64,000 nucleotides of DNA from an uncultured Aquimarina sp. (GTDB taxonomy: Bacteria; Bacteroidota; Bacteroidia; Flavobacteriales; Flavobacteriaceae): positions 145,713-209,712 of the forward strand of contig CANNBP010000010.1 of assembly GCA_947502885.1 (NCBI GenBank), in the 5' to 3' direction. The position numbers and the translations under genes are program-made. The notes below the pieces were generated by a model. That model did no database searches, was not told the DNA's origin, and was given only the letters and a program-made list of their open reading frames with translations. This document shows, piece after piece, positions 1-11,900 of this stretch. Every line of letters begins with the position of its first letter. The first letter of the stretch is position 1.

Positions 1-339
1 GACGAAAATTCTGCTTTACGTAGAGACGATAAAAACTTAGTTACCGCAAGAGATGTTTCTCCTGCTACAGCGACTCCAATACTACAAGGTATTACAAGAG
101 CATCGCTACAAACTAAATCATTTATCTCTGCGGCATCATTCCAGGAGACTACTAAGGTATTAAATGAAGCTGCGGTAAGCGGTAAAGTAGATACTTTAGA
201 AGGACTTAAAGAGAATGTAATTGTTGGGCATAGAATACCAGCAGGAACAGGAATGAGAAGCTATGAGAGTATCATAGTAGGGTCGAATGAAGAATTCGAA
301 GAGCGAATGCAACAGCGAAAAGAAGTTAACTATAACTAA
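1..339 (+). CDS. rpoC: DNA-directed RNA polymerase subunit beta', C-terminal end (partial)
   Basis: The window opens inside this gene; 112 codons in frame 1 remain before the TAA at 337-339. The translated tail includes LVTARDVSPATATPILQG, ITRASLQTKSFISAASFQET, KENVIVGHRIPAGTGM, the highly conserved C-terminal end of the beta' subunit (bridge to the jaw/clamp region, with the SFISAASFQETT block). It is the catalytic core of transcription in the cytoplasm. The variable C-terminal extension is short (about 20 residues after the GTG motif), normal for Bacteroidetes. A strong terminator follows directly, so the rpoBC transcript ends here. Identification from sequence is secure; the 5' part lies outside the window. 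Confidence 0.97.
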   Translation, partial: DENSALRRDDKNLVTARDVSPATATPILQGITRASLQTKSFISAASFQETTKVLNEAAVSGKVDTLEGLKENVIVGHRIPAGTGMRSYESIIVGSNEEFEERMQQRKEVNYN

Positions 340-349
340 TATTTCAAAT

Positions 350-381
350 AGCCTGCCTTTTATAGGCAGGCTTCTTTTTTT
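350..381 (+). terminator. Rho-independent terminator after rpoC
   Basis: An 8-bp GC-rich stem (AGCCTGCC / GGCAGGCT) with a short T-rich loop is followed by CTTCTTTTTTT. It begins 11 bases after the rpoC stop codon. Confidence 0.9.
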
Positions 382-411
382 AATTTAAAGATCTAACATT
401 AATATATTAAT

Positions 412-723
412 ATGGCAGATAATAAAAACCAAAAGCAATTAAATATCGAAATTGATGAAACTGTAGCCGATGGTACTTATAGTAACCTTGCTATAATAAA
501 TCATTCTGTTTCAGAATTTGTAGTTGATTTTGTGAATATAATGCCTGGTCGACCTAAGAGTAAGGTGAAAAGTAGAATTATACTTACGCCACAACATGCT
601 AAGAGACTTTTAAAAGCTCTAGGCGATAATGTGAATAGATTTGAGTCTGCTCATGGAGAAATAAAAGATTATGATCAACCACCTACCATACCTATGAATT
701 ATGGGCCTACGGGAGAAGCTTAG
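412..723 (+). CDS. DUF3467 family protein
   Basis: A 103-residue protein of the small DUF3467 family, commonly found just downstream of rpoC in Bacteroidetes. The central part (NIMPGRPKSKVKSRIILTPQ, then HAKRLLKALGDNVNRFE) is the recognisable family core; the rest is acidic and there is no signal peptide or membrane segment, so it should be cytoplasmic. Function is unknown. It lies 31 bp beyond the rpoC terminator and has its own bidirectional terminator, so it is probably transcribed either by read-through or from its own weak promoter. Start chosen at the ATG at 412, which gives the usual family N-terminus. Confidence 0.85.
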   Translation: MADNKNQKQLNIEIDETVADGTYSNLAIINHSVSEFVVDFVNIMPGRPKSKVKSRIILTPQHAKRLLKALGDNVNRFESAHGEIKDYDQPPTIPMNYGPTGEA

Positions 724-739
724 ATCATTTTAATGATAA

Positions 740-782
740 AAAAATCGCAGTAAACTCTAGAGTTTACTGCGATTTTTTTTTA
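740..782. terminator. Bidirectional rho-independent terminator
   Basis: A perfect 15-bp-arm palindrome centred at 757/758 (ATCGCAGTAAACTCT and its complement) flanked by A-run on the left and T-run on the right. It can end the DUF3467 transcript on the plus strand and prfC on the minus strand. Confidence 0.9.
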
Positions 783-851
783 TTAATATAATTTACCTTT
801 TACTAGAAAATTAGATAAAGAAAAATATATAATGTTAGTTTATATCTATAA

Positions 852-2438
852 TTAAAATTCTGAAGTAAAATGAAATTTAAGCGAAGGGTATTTTTGCTGC
901 GTCATTTGTAAGCTAAACGAAGAGTCGGCAAAAAAGACTAATTGTCCATGTTTATCTTTTGCCAAAAATTTACTTTTTACACGTTTAAATTCTTTGAATT
1001 CTTCTTCATTGGTAATTTCGGTATCTACCCAACAAGCTTTATGGACATTAAGGTTTTCATAAGTACATTTAGCCCCGTATTCATGCTCAAGTCTATATTG
1101 AATTACTTCATATTGTAGTGCTCCTACGGTACCAATTACTTTTCTTCCATTCATTTCTAATGTAAAAAGCTGTGCAACTCCCTCATCCATTAATTGGTCA
1201 ATTCCCTTTGCTAGTTGTTTAGATTTCATGGGGTCTGCATTATTGATATATCTAAAGTGTTCTGGAGAAAAACTAGGTATTCCTTTGTAATGTAATACTT
1301 CTCCATTGGTTAATGTATCGCCAATTTTAAAGTTACCAGTATCATGCAAGCCTACAATATCACCTGGATAAGAAATGTCAACGATTTCTTTTTTTTCTGC
1401 AAAGAAGGCATTTGGACTAGAAAATTTAAGTTTCTTCTTATGTCTTGTATGTAAATATGGGACATTTCTTTCAAAAGTACCCGAAACAATTTTTATAAAA
1501 GCTAAACGATCTCTATGTTTTGGATCCATATTAGCATGTATTTTAAAAACAAAACCAGTAAAATCCTTTTCTTCCGGAAATACAATACGAGTATCACTTT
1601 CTTTAGGTCTCGGAGGAGGAGCAATGCTAATGAAGCAATCCAGTAATTCCCTCACACCAAAATTATTTAATGCAGAACCAAAAAAGACGGGTTGTAAATT
1701 ACCGCTTTGATAGTCTTCATTACTAAACTTTGGATATATACCCTCTACAAGTTCTAATTCGTCTCTTAACGTATCTGCTGGATCATCTCCAATAATGGTA
1801 TTTAGTTCTGGGGAAGATAAATCTGAGATTTCAATAGTTTCTTCAATATTTTTTCTGCTATCACCACTAAAAAGATTAATGTTCTTTTCCCATATGTTAT
1901 ATATGCCTTTAAAATCATATCCCATTCCAATAGGAAAGCTTAAAGGGGTAATGGTAAGGCCAAGTTTTTGTTCTATCTCGTCAAGAAGTTCGAATGCGTC
2001 TTTTCCTTCTCGATCAAGCTTGTTTATAAAAACGATCATAGGGATATTTCTCATTCGACAAACAGAAACTAACTTTTCAGTTTGTTCCTCAACCCCTTTT
2101 GCAACGTCAATAACCACAATAACACTATCTACAGCCGTAAGTGTTCTGAACGTATCTTCTGCGAAATCTTTGTGACCAGGTGTGTCAAGAATGTTAATCT
2201 TGATATTTTTATAATCAAAGGCTAATACAGATGTTGCAACGGATATACCTCTCTGACGTTCAATCTCCATAAAATCACTGGTGGCACCTTTTTTTATTTT
2301 ATTGGATTTTACAGCACCAGCTTCTTGAATAGCCCCTCCAAAAAGTAATAATTTTTCGGTTAACGTAGTTTTACCAGCATCTGGGTGAGATATGATCCCA
2401 AAAGTTCTTCTTCTTCCTATTTCGTCTGTAAATTTCAT
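852..2438 (-). CDS. prfC: Peptide chain release factor 3
   Basis: A 528-residue translational GTPase, about the length of E. coli RF3 (529). It recycles RF1/RF2 from the ribosome after termination. G1 loop SHPDAGKTT is at residues 17-25, the switch II motif DTPGH, the NKLD G4 motif and the EF-Tu-like beta-barrel domains are all visible, and the end has the RF3 C-terminal domain (GTVGALQYEVIQYRLEHEYG). The open frame continues 20 codons upstream to an ATG at 2498, but the family starts with a short helix before RRTFGIISHPDAGKTT, so I chose the ATG at 2438. EF-G is excluded by the RF3-specific insert and C-terminus. Confidence 0.96.
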   Translation of the reverse strand: MKFTDEIGRRRTFGIISHPDAGKTTLTEKLLLFGGAIQEAGAVKSNKIKKGATSDFMEIERQRGISVATSVLAFDYKNIKINILDTPGHKDFAEDTFRTLTAVDSVIVVIDVAKGVEEQTEKLVSVCRMRNIPMIVFINKLDREGKDAFELLDEIEQKLGLTITPLSFPIGMGYDFKGIYNIWEKNINLFSGDSRKNIEETIEISDLSSPELNTIIGDDPADTLRDELELVEGIYPKFSNEDYQSGNLQPVFFGSALNNFGVRELLDCFISIAPPPRPKESDTRIVFPEEKDFTGFVFKIHANMDPKHRDRLAFIKIVSGTFERNVPYLHTRHKKKLKFSSPNAFFAEKKEIVDISYPGDIVGLHDTGNFKIGDTLTNGEVLHYKGIPSFSPEHFRYINNADPMKSKQLAKGIDQLMDEGVAQLFTLEMNGRKVIGTVGALQYEVIQYRLEHEYGAKCTYENLNVHKACWVDTEITNEEEFKEFKRVKSKFLAKDKHGQLVFFADSSFSLQMTQQKYPSLKFHFTSEF

Positions 2439-2962
2439 CCGCTTTTTTCGTATTGTTCTAAATATCCAATTAGAGCCTGTGTAACCAATTATGATCACTT
2501 AAATTACATATTGACCTTTATTAATTGATTTTTGGCGAGGACGCAAATATAAGGTTAAAAATAAATAAATGAGATCAATTTAATTTTATTATACAAGTCT
2601 AGTGTCAATACAATTATAGTTTGAGGTAAATAATAAAAAGACACGTTTTGTCTCCATGTCATAGTAAAAAAAAGTATGATTTTGTTAAGGGGTAAATACC
2701 TGAATTTAAAGGTTAAAAGATTCGTTCAAAGACCTTTTGGTCCGAAATTTTAAAGAATAGTGTACTTACATTTAGGGGAAATTAGTGTTTTTTGTCGGTA
2801 AAAAACATGTTATGTCGAAAAGTGAAAAAATACATGTCATTTTATTGTTAATATTTAAAAAATATGCTAAAATTTGTAATCCCCCTAAAATACGGTTTTC
2901 CCGCATTTAAACAATGGTTTAATTTTTTGTTATTGATAAAGACAAAGTACTAAAAAGAGTTT
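2439..2962. other. Intergenic region with adhesin promoter candidate
   Basis: 524 bp of AT-rich DNA between the divergent prfC and adhesin genes. No ORF or RNA gene is supported. It contains one candidate Bacteroidetes promoter for the adhesin (2845-2876) and a long untranslated leader. Confidence 0.6.
2845..2876 (+). promoter_or_regulatory. Candidate promoter for the adhesin cassette
   Basis: TTG at 2845-2847, a 20-nt spacer and TAAAATTTG at 2868-2876, which resembles the Bacteroidetes TTG-N17-23-TAnnTTTG consensus with one extra base in the -7 element. It would give a leader of about 80 nt. Weak call because such DNA is common in AT-rich sequence. Confidence 0.35.
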
Positions 2963-5900
2963 ATGAAAAAAGATATAAAACTTGGAGGAACAGCTATGTT
3001 CGTACAAGAAGGTGTTTTAAGTAAAGTTGTAGTATTTATTCTATTAATACTGAGTTGCATAAACGTAAATGCAGAAGATTCATATACTTGTGTTGATGAT
3101 GGTATGGTAATGTGTACTCCAGAACATTCGGGTTTCTGGACTATTTCTGGTACTACGGCTAGTTATGATTTTGGAGATGGAATTATTGCAAAAGTAACTA
3201 CAACAAATAGTATTTCGTTTTCAGCAGGTACTTTTAACGCTGCAGGAACTGGATTTTGGTCAGATACTGTTGAGGGGCAACTTTCATTAGAAAATAGGTA
3301 TGAATGGGGAGCTACAATGACAATAAATTTTGAGGATCATTTGGGTAATCCCGTAAATGTTGATAATCCTATTCTACATTTTGATCAGATAGGAGGATCC
3401 GATGGGGTAACTCAAAATTCTGCTGAAGTTGTATTACAGGGAGGACTGACCTGGACTTCTTTAGGAGGGACTAATGATTTTGATACAACAACCACAACTG
3501 TTAAAGATGTTGGAGCAGGGACACCAGAAGGTGGAACTTATACAGCAGATAGTAGTCTAAATGATATGGATGGGTCAGCTGCAGGTTCTTTACAAATAGA
3601 TACAACAGTGTCTACTTTTACTGTACAATTTAATTTAGTTGGCCCGGCTGGTTTAGGACGAGATAGAATAGGGTTGATACTTGAAGTGTGTACGGATAAA
3701 GATTCAGATAACGATGGAATTCCAGATACTTCAGATATATGTGCAGGATTTGATGATACGGCAGATAATGATAATGACGGAGTTCCAGATGGTTGTGACT
3801 TGGATGATGATAATGATGGGATATTGGATACTGATGAAGGGAAATGTACTCCTATACAATCAGGTACATGGAATACGACAGGAACAACAGCTTCTTATGA
3901 TTACGGAGACGGAGTGATTGCAAGAGCGACTATTGCTAGTACTGATACATTTTCTACAGGTAGTTTCAATGCAGCTGGAACAGGTTTTTGGTCAGAAAGT
4001 TTAGAAGGTGATGCATCTTTACAAAACAGATATGTTTGGGGAACAACTTTAACAATAAATTTCGAAGATAGTTCAGGTAATCCTGTACTTGTTAATAACC
4101 CTGTTATTCATATTGATCGATTAGGAGGAGTTTCTGCTGTTCAAAATTCAGCTGAAGTTACCTTGCAAGGAGGGTTGACGTGGGTTGAGCTAGCAGGAAC
4201 ACAGGATTTTAGAAGCAGAAATATAACGGTTAGAGATGGTGGTGTAGGTACTGTGTCATCGGGAAGTACTGAAAGTACTTTGGATGATGATGGAGCATCT
4301 GCTGGTTCTTTACAAATTAACCAAAGAGTATCTTCATTTACACTTGAATTTTTACAATCGGGAACAACTGGCGTTGCAGATGCATTTGAAATCATATTAT
4401 TTGCTTGTAATGATTTAGATACAGATGATGATGGTATAGCTGATTATCTTGATCTAGATAGTGATAACGATGGTATTTATGATGTTGTAGAAGTTGGAGG
4501 AGATGACTTAAATGCTGATGGAAGACATGATGATGACGATAATAATGTAAATAATACATTAACAAATGGTGTACCATCAACTGCAGGATCTGGAGCTGGT
4601 ATTACACCAACAGAAACAACAGCAGGAATACCAGATTTTATAAACTTAGATAGTGATGGTGATGGTTGTAGTGATGCTAATGAAGCATATAATAGTAGTA
4701 CTGCCGATGGTGGTGATACTGGGGTGTTTGGTGTTGATCCGGCTATAGTAGACCCAATTACAGGTATTGTTACAGCAGCCACATATACAACACCAGCAGA
4801 TTCAGATACGAATTTAATTAGTGATTACCAACAATCAGGAGGGCCAGATGATGATGGAGATGGAACCCCTAATGGTTGCGATGCAGTATTTAACGATGTA
4901 GATAATGATGGTGTTGGTGATTTTGTGGATTTAGATAATGATAATGATGGGATATTGGATAGTGTTGAATGTGGTGCATTAACAAAAATAGCTTTAAACT
5001 GGACAACTTTAGGACTTAACCCACCGACTGTAGCATCTGCAAGTGGACAGACTATTACCGATATAGGAACAACACTAGGTATTCCAGAGTTAGTAGGCTT
5101 GGATATCACTGTAAAATATACATATGATGGTGACGGAACAGAAATTTATGAAGCTAATGGTTTGGATGTAACAGGAGCAGCGGCTCCAAACTCTGGAATA
5201 TTTTTTTATACTCAAAACGGAACCTTATCTTTTACACTTAGTAAACCATATCAATTGAGTATAGAAAATGGTAGTGGACGATTTTTTCAGGGAGAGTCAG
5301 TAAATTATACTCCAGCTTTTCAAGGAACAATTATTACCAATTTAATACCTGTTGGACCTACAGGTGTAACTCCAGGCGATTTAATTTTAACAGATGATTC
5401 AGCTTATAATCCATCTTTTAGCCCTTTTGTAGATAGTACGGGGAGACCCGCTTGGCAAAGTCATGGGCCTATAACGAATGTAAATTATATTCTTAATGGT
5501 GGAAATGGAGAATCAGGTGCATTCCATTTGTTTTACTATACAGCGAATTGTGATACTGATGGAGATAATGTTACCAATAACTTAGATTTAGATAGTGACA
5601 ATGATGGTATTTATGATGTAGTTGAAGCTGGTGGGGCAGATACGAATAATGATGGAAGACATAATGATAATGATAATAATGTAGATAATACGGCAACAAA
5701 TGGAGTGCCTTCAGCTGCAGCAGGTGGAACTGGTATTACGCCTACTGTGACTACTGCAGGAACGCCAGATTATAAAAATTTAGATAGTGATAATGACGGA
5801 TGTAGTGATGCAAATGAAGCCTATGATGATGCTACCGCAGATGGTGGAGATGGCGGTCAATTTGGAACAACCGACCCAGCTACAGTAGATGGTAATGGAT

Positions 5901-8900
5901 TAGTAACCGAAACAGGTGTTAACTATAGTTTAGGAACAAGTGCTGCAGTAACAAATGCAGCTTTAAATGTATGCCTTCCAAAAGTGAGTATAGATGATGT
6001 TACTGTTGATGAAGGTGATAATGCGGTGTTTACGGTGAGTTTAAGTACAACAAGTATTGAAGATATTACTGTTACTTTTACTGTTGATGATGCTACTGCC
6101 GTTGTTACTGATGATTATACTGTACCAGCGACCTTAACAGTTACCATTCCAGCAGGAGATAGTAGTGCAAGTATTACAGTTGCTACCGTTGAAGATACGA
6201 CCAATGAGCCACAAGAGACTTTTGAGGTTAATATTACTAATGCCGAAACAGATACAACTAATGCCGCAGTTATAGTTGATGATGCTCAAGGTATTGGTAC
6301 CATTGATGATGATGATGCAGTACCTACTGTAAGTATCGATAGTGTTACCGTTGATGAGGGAGACAATGCTGTTTTTACAGTGAGTTTAACCAACCCAAGT
6401 AGTGAAGATATCACGGTTACTTTTACTGTTGATGATGCTACTGCAGTTGTTACTGATGATTATACTGTACCAGCTACTTTAACAGTTACCATTCCAGCAG
6501 GAGATAGTAGTGCAAGTATTACAGTTGCTACCGTTGAAGATACGACTAATGAGCCACAAGAGACATTCGAGGTTAATATTACTGGAGCGGAGACAGATAC
6601 GACTAATACGGCATTAACTGTTACTACATCTCAAGGTATTGGTACCATTGATGATGATGATGCAGTTCCTACCGTAAGTATTGACAGTGTTACCGTTGAT
6701 GAGGGAGACAATGCTGTTTTTACAGTGAGTTTAACCAACCCAAGTAGTGAAGATATCACGGTTACTTTTACTGTTGATGATGCTACTGCAGTTGTTACTG
6801 ATGATTATACTGTACCAGCTACTTTAACAGTTACCATTCCAGCAGGAGATAGTAGTGCAAGTATTACAGTTGCTACCGTTGAAGATACGACCAATGAGCC
6901 ACAAGAGACATTCGAGGTTAATATTACTAATGCTGAGACTGATACAACAAATACAGGATTGACAGTTACCACACCTCAAGGTATTGGTACCATTGATGAT
7001 GATGATGCAGTTCCTACTGTAAGTATAGACAGTGTTACCGTTGATGAGGGAGACAATGCTGTTTTTACAGTGAGTTTAACCAACCCAAGTAGTGAAGATA
7101 TTACAGTTACTTTTACAGTTGATGATGCTACTGCAGTTGTTACTGATGATTATACTGTACCCGCTACTTTAACAGTTACCATTCCAGCAGGGGATAGTAG
7201 TGCAAGTATTACAGTTGCTACCGTTGAAGATACGACCAATGAGCCACAAGAGACTTTTGAGGTTAATATTACTGGAGCGGAGACAGACACGACTAATACG
7301 GCATTAACAGTTACCACACCTCAAGGTATTGGTACCATTGATGATGATGATCCAGTACCTACTGTAAGTATCGATAGTGTTACCGTTGATGAGGGAGACA
7401 ATGCTGTTTTTACAGTGAGTTTAACCAATCCAAGTAGTGAAGATATCACAGTTACTTTTACTGTTGATGATGCTACTGCTGTTGTTACTGATGATTATAC
7501 TGTACCCGCTACTTTAACAGTTACTATTCCAGCAGGGGATAGTAGTGCAAGTATTACAGTTGCTACAGTTGAAGATACGACTAATGAGCCACAAGAGACT
7601 TTTGAGGTTAATATTACTGGAGCCGAGACTGATACAACAAATACGGCATTAACTGTTACTACATCTCAAGGTATTGGTACCATTAATGATGATGATGCAG
7701 TTCCTACCGTAAGTATTGACAGTGTTACCGTTGATGAGGGAGACAATGCTGTTTTTACAGTGAGTTTAACCAACCCAAGTAGTGAAGATATCACAGTTAC
7801 TTTTACAGTTGATGATGCTACTGCTGTTGTTACTGATGATTATACCGTACCAGCGACCTTAACAGTTACCATTCCAGCAGGGGATAGTAGTGCAAGTATT
7901 ACAGTTGCTACCGTTGAAGATACGACTAATGAGCCACAAGAGACTTTTGAAGTTAATATTACTGGAGCGGAGACAGATACAACAAATACAGCATTAACGG
8001 TTACTACACCTCAAGGTATTGGTACCATTGATGATGATGATCCAGTACCTACGGTAAGTATAGACAGTGTTACCGTTGATGAGGGAGACAATGCTGTTTT
8101 TACAGTGAGTTTAACCAATCCAAGTAGTGAAGATATTACAGTTACTTTTACAGTTGATGATGCTACTGCTGTTGTTACTGATGATTATACTGTACCCGCT
8201 ACTTTAACAGTTACTATTCCAGCAGGGGATAGTAGTGCAAGTATTACAGTTGCTACCGTTGAAGATACGACCAATGAGCCACAAGAGACATTCGAGGTTA
8301 ATATTACTAATGCTGAGACTGATACAACAAATACAGGATTGACAGTTACCACACCTCAAGGTATTGGTACCATTGATGATGATGATGCAGTACCTACCGT
8401 AAGTATCGACAGTGTTACCGTTGATGAGGGAGACAATGCTGTTTTTACAGTGAGTTTAACCAATCCAAGTAGTGAAGATATTACAGTTACTTTTACTGTT
8501 GATGATGCTACTGCTGTTGTTACTGATGATTATACTGTACCCGCTACTTTAACAGTTACCATTCCAGCAGGGGATAGTAGTGCAAGTATTACAGTTGCTA
8601 CCGTTGAAGATACGACCAATGAGCCACAAGAGACTTTTGAGGTTAATATTACTGGAGCGGAGACAGACACGACTAATACGGCATTAACTGTTACTACATC
8701 TCAAGGTATTGGTACCATTGATGATGATGATCCAGTTCCTACCGTAAGTATCGACAGTGTTACCGTTGATGAGGGAGACAATGCTGTTTTTACAGTGAGT
8801 TTAACCAATCCAAGTAGTGAAGATATTACAGTTACTTTTACTGTTGATGATGCTACTGCTGTTGTTACTGATGATTATACTGTACCCGCTACTTTAACAG

Positions 8901-11900
8901 TTACCATTCCAGCAGGGGATAGTAGTGCAAGTATTACAGTTGCTACCGTTGAAGATACGACCAATGAGCCACAAGAGACTTTTGAGGTTAATATTACTGG
9001 AGCGGAGACAGACACGACTAATACGGCATTAACAGTTACCACACCTCAAGGTATTGGTACTATTAATGATGATGATGCAGTTCCTACTGTAAGTATAGAC
9101 AGTGTTACCGTTGATGAGGGAGACAATGCTGTTTTTACAGTGAGTTTAACCAACCCAAGTAGTGAAGATATTACAGTTACTTTTACAGTTGATGATGCTA
9201 CTGCAGTTGTTACTGATGATTATACTGTACCCGCTACTTTAACAGTTACTATTCCAGCAGGGGATAGTAGTGCAAGTATTACAGTTGCTACCGTTGAAGA
9301 TACGACTAATGAGCCACAAGAGACTTTTGAGGTTAATATTACTGGAGCGGAGACAGACACGACTAATACGGCATTAACAGTTACCACACCTCAAGGTATT
9401 GGTACCATTGATGATGATGATCCAGTACCTACTGTAAGTATCGATAGTGTTACAGTTGATGAGGGAGACAATGCTGTTTTTACAGTGAGTTTAACCAATC
9501 CAAGTAGTGAAGATATCACAGTTACTTTTACTGTTGATGATGCTACTGCTGTTGTTACTGATGATTATACTGTACCCGCTACTTTAACAGTTACTATTCC
9601 AGCAGGGGATAGTAGTGCAAGTATTACAGTTGCTACAGTTGAAGATACGACTAATGAGCCACAAGAGACTTTTGAGGTTAATATTACTGGAGCCGAGACT
9701 GATACAACAAATACAGGATTGACAGTTACCACACCTCAAGGTATTGGTACCATTGATGATGATGATCCAGTACCTACTGTAAGTATAGACAGTGTTACCG
9801 TTGATGAGGGAGACAATGCTGTTTTTACAGTGAGTTTAACCAATCCAAGTAGTGAAGATATTACAGTTACTTTTACTGTTGATGATGCTACTGCTGTTGT
9901 TACTGATGATTATACTGTACCCGCTACTTTAACAGTTACCATTCCAGCAGGGGATAGTAGTGCAAGTATTACAGTTGCTACCGTTGAAGATACGACCAAT
10001 GAGCCACAAGAGACTTTTGAGGTTAATATTACTGGAGCGGAGACAGACACGACTAATACGGCATTAACAGTTACCACACCTCAAGGTATTGGTACTATTA
10101 ATGATGATGATCCAGTACCTACTGTAAGTATCGATAGTGTTACAGTTGATGAGGGAGACAATGCTGTTTTTACAGTGAGTTTAACCAATCCAAGTAGTGA
10201 AGATATCACAGTTACTTTTACTGTTGATGATGCTACTGCTGTTGTTACTGATGATTATACTGTACCTGCTACTTTAACAGTTACCATTCCAGCAGGGGAT
10301 AGTAGTGCAAGTATTACAGTTGCTACAGTTGAAGATACGACTAATGAGCCACAAGAGACTTTTGAGGTTAATATTACTGGAGCGGAGACAGACACGACTA
10401 ATACGGCATTAACAGTTACCACACCTCAAGGTATTGGTACTATTAATGATGATGATCCAGTACCTACTGTAAGTATAGACAGTGTTACCGTTGATGAGGG
10501 AGACAATGCTGTTTTTACAGTGAGTTTAACCAATCCAAGTAGTGAAGATATCACAGTTACTTTTACAGTTGATGATGCTACTGCTGTTGTTACTGATGAT
10601 TATACCGTACCAGCGACCTTAACAGTTACCATTCCAGCAGGGGATAGTAGTGCGAGTATTACAGTTGCTACAGTTGAAGATACGACCAATGAGCCACAAG
10701 AGACATTCGAGGTTAATATTACTAATGCTGAGACAGATACGACTAATACGACATTAACGGTTACAACAGATCAAGGTATTGGTACTATTAATGATGATGA
10801 TCCAGTACCTACGGTAAGTATAGACAGTGTTACCGTTGATGAGGGAGACAATGCTGTTTTTACAGTGAGTTTAACCAATCCAAGTAGTGAAGATATCACA
10901 GTTACTTTTACAGTTGATGATGCTACTGCTGTTGTTACAGATGATTATACCGTACCAGCGACCTTAACAGTTACCATTCCAGCAGGAGATAGTAGTGCAA
11001 GTATTACAGTTGCTACCGTTGAAGATACGACTAATGAGCCACAAGAGACTTTTGAAGTTAATATTACTGGAGCCGAGACTGATACAACAAATACAGCATT
11101 AACGGTTACTACATCTCAAGGTATTGGTACTATTGATGATGATGATGCAGTACCTACTGTAAGTATTGATAGTGTTACCGTTGATGAGGGAGACAATGCT
11201 GTTTTTACAGTGAGTTTAACCAATCCAAGTAGTGAAGATATCACAGTTACTTTTACTGTTGATGATGCTACTGCAGTTGTTACTGATGATTATACTGTAC
11301 CAGCTACTTTAACAGTTACCATTCCAGCAGGAGATAGTAGTGCAAGTATTACAGTTGCTACCGTTGAAGATACGACTAATGAGCCACAAGAGACTTTTGA
11401 AGTTAATATTACTGGAGCGGAGACAGATACAACAAATACAGCATTAACGGTTACTACATCTCAAGGTATTGGTACTATTAATGATGATGATCCAGTACCT
11501 ACGGTAAGTATCGACAGTGTTACCGTTGATGAGGGAGACAATGCTGTTTTTACAGTGAGTTTAACCAATCCAAGTAGTGAAGATATTACAGTTACTTTTA
11601 CAGTTGATGATGCTACTGCTGTTGTTACTGATGATTATACTGTACCCGCTACTTTAACAGTTACCATTCCAGCAGGAGATAGTAGTGCGAGTATTACAGT
11701 TGCTACCGTTGAAGATACGACCAATGAGCCACAAGAGACATTCGAAGTTAATATTACTAATGCTGAGACAGATACGACTAATACGACATTAACGGTTACG
11801 ACAGATCAAGGTATTGGTACTATTAATGATGATGATCCAGTACCTACGGTAAGTATAGACAGTGTTACCGTTGATGAGGGAGACAATGCTGTTTTTACAG

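Noticed and set aside
1375..2175. Plus-strand ORFs opposite prfC
   Set aside because: prfC is a clear full-length gene; the antisense ORFs show no family features.
4141..5109. Minus-strand ORFs inside the adhesin gene (4141-4395, 4477-4782, 4825-5109)
   Set aside because: They are antisense shadows of a low-complexity Asp/Asn/Gly-rich coding region, without starts in context.
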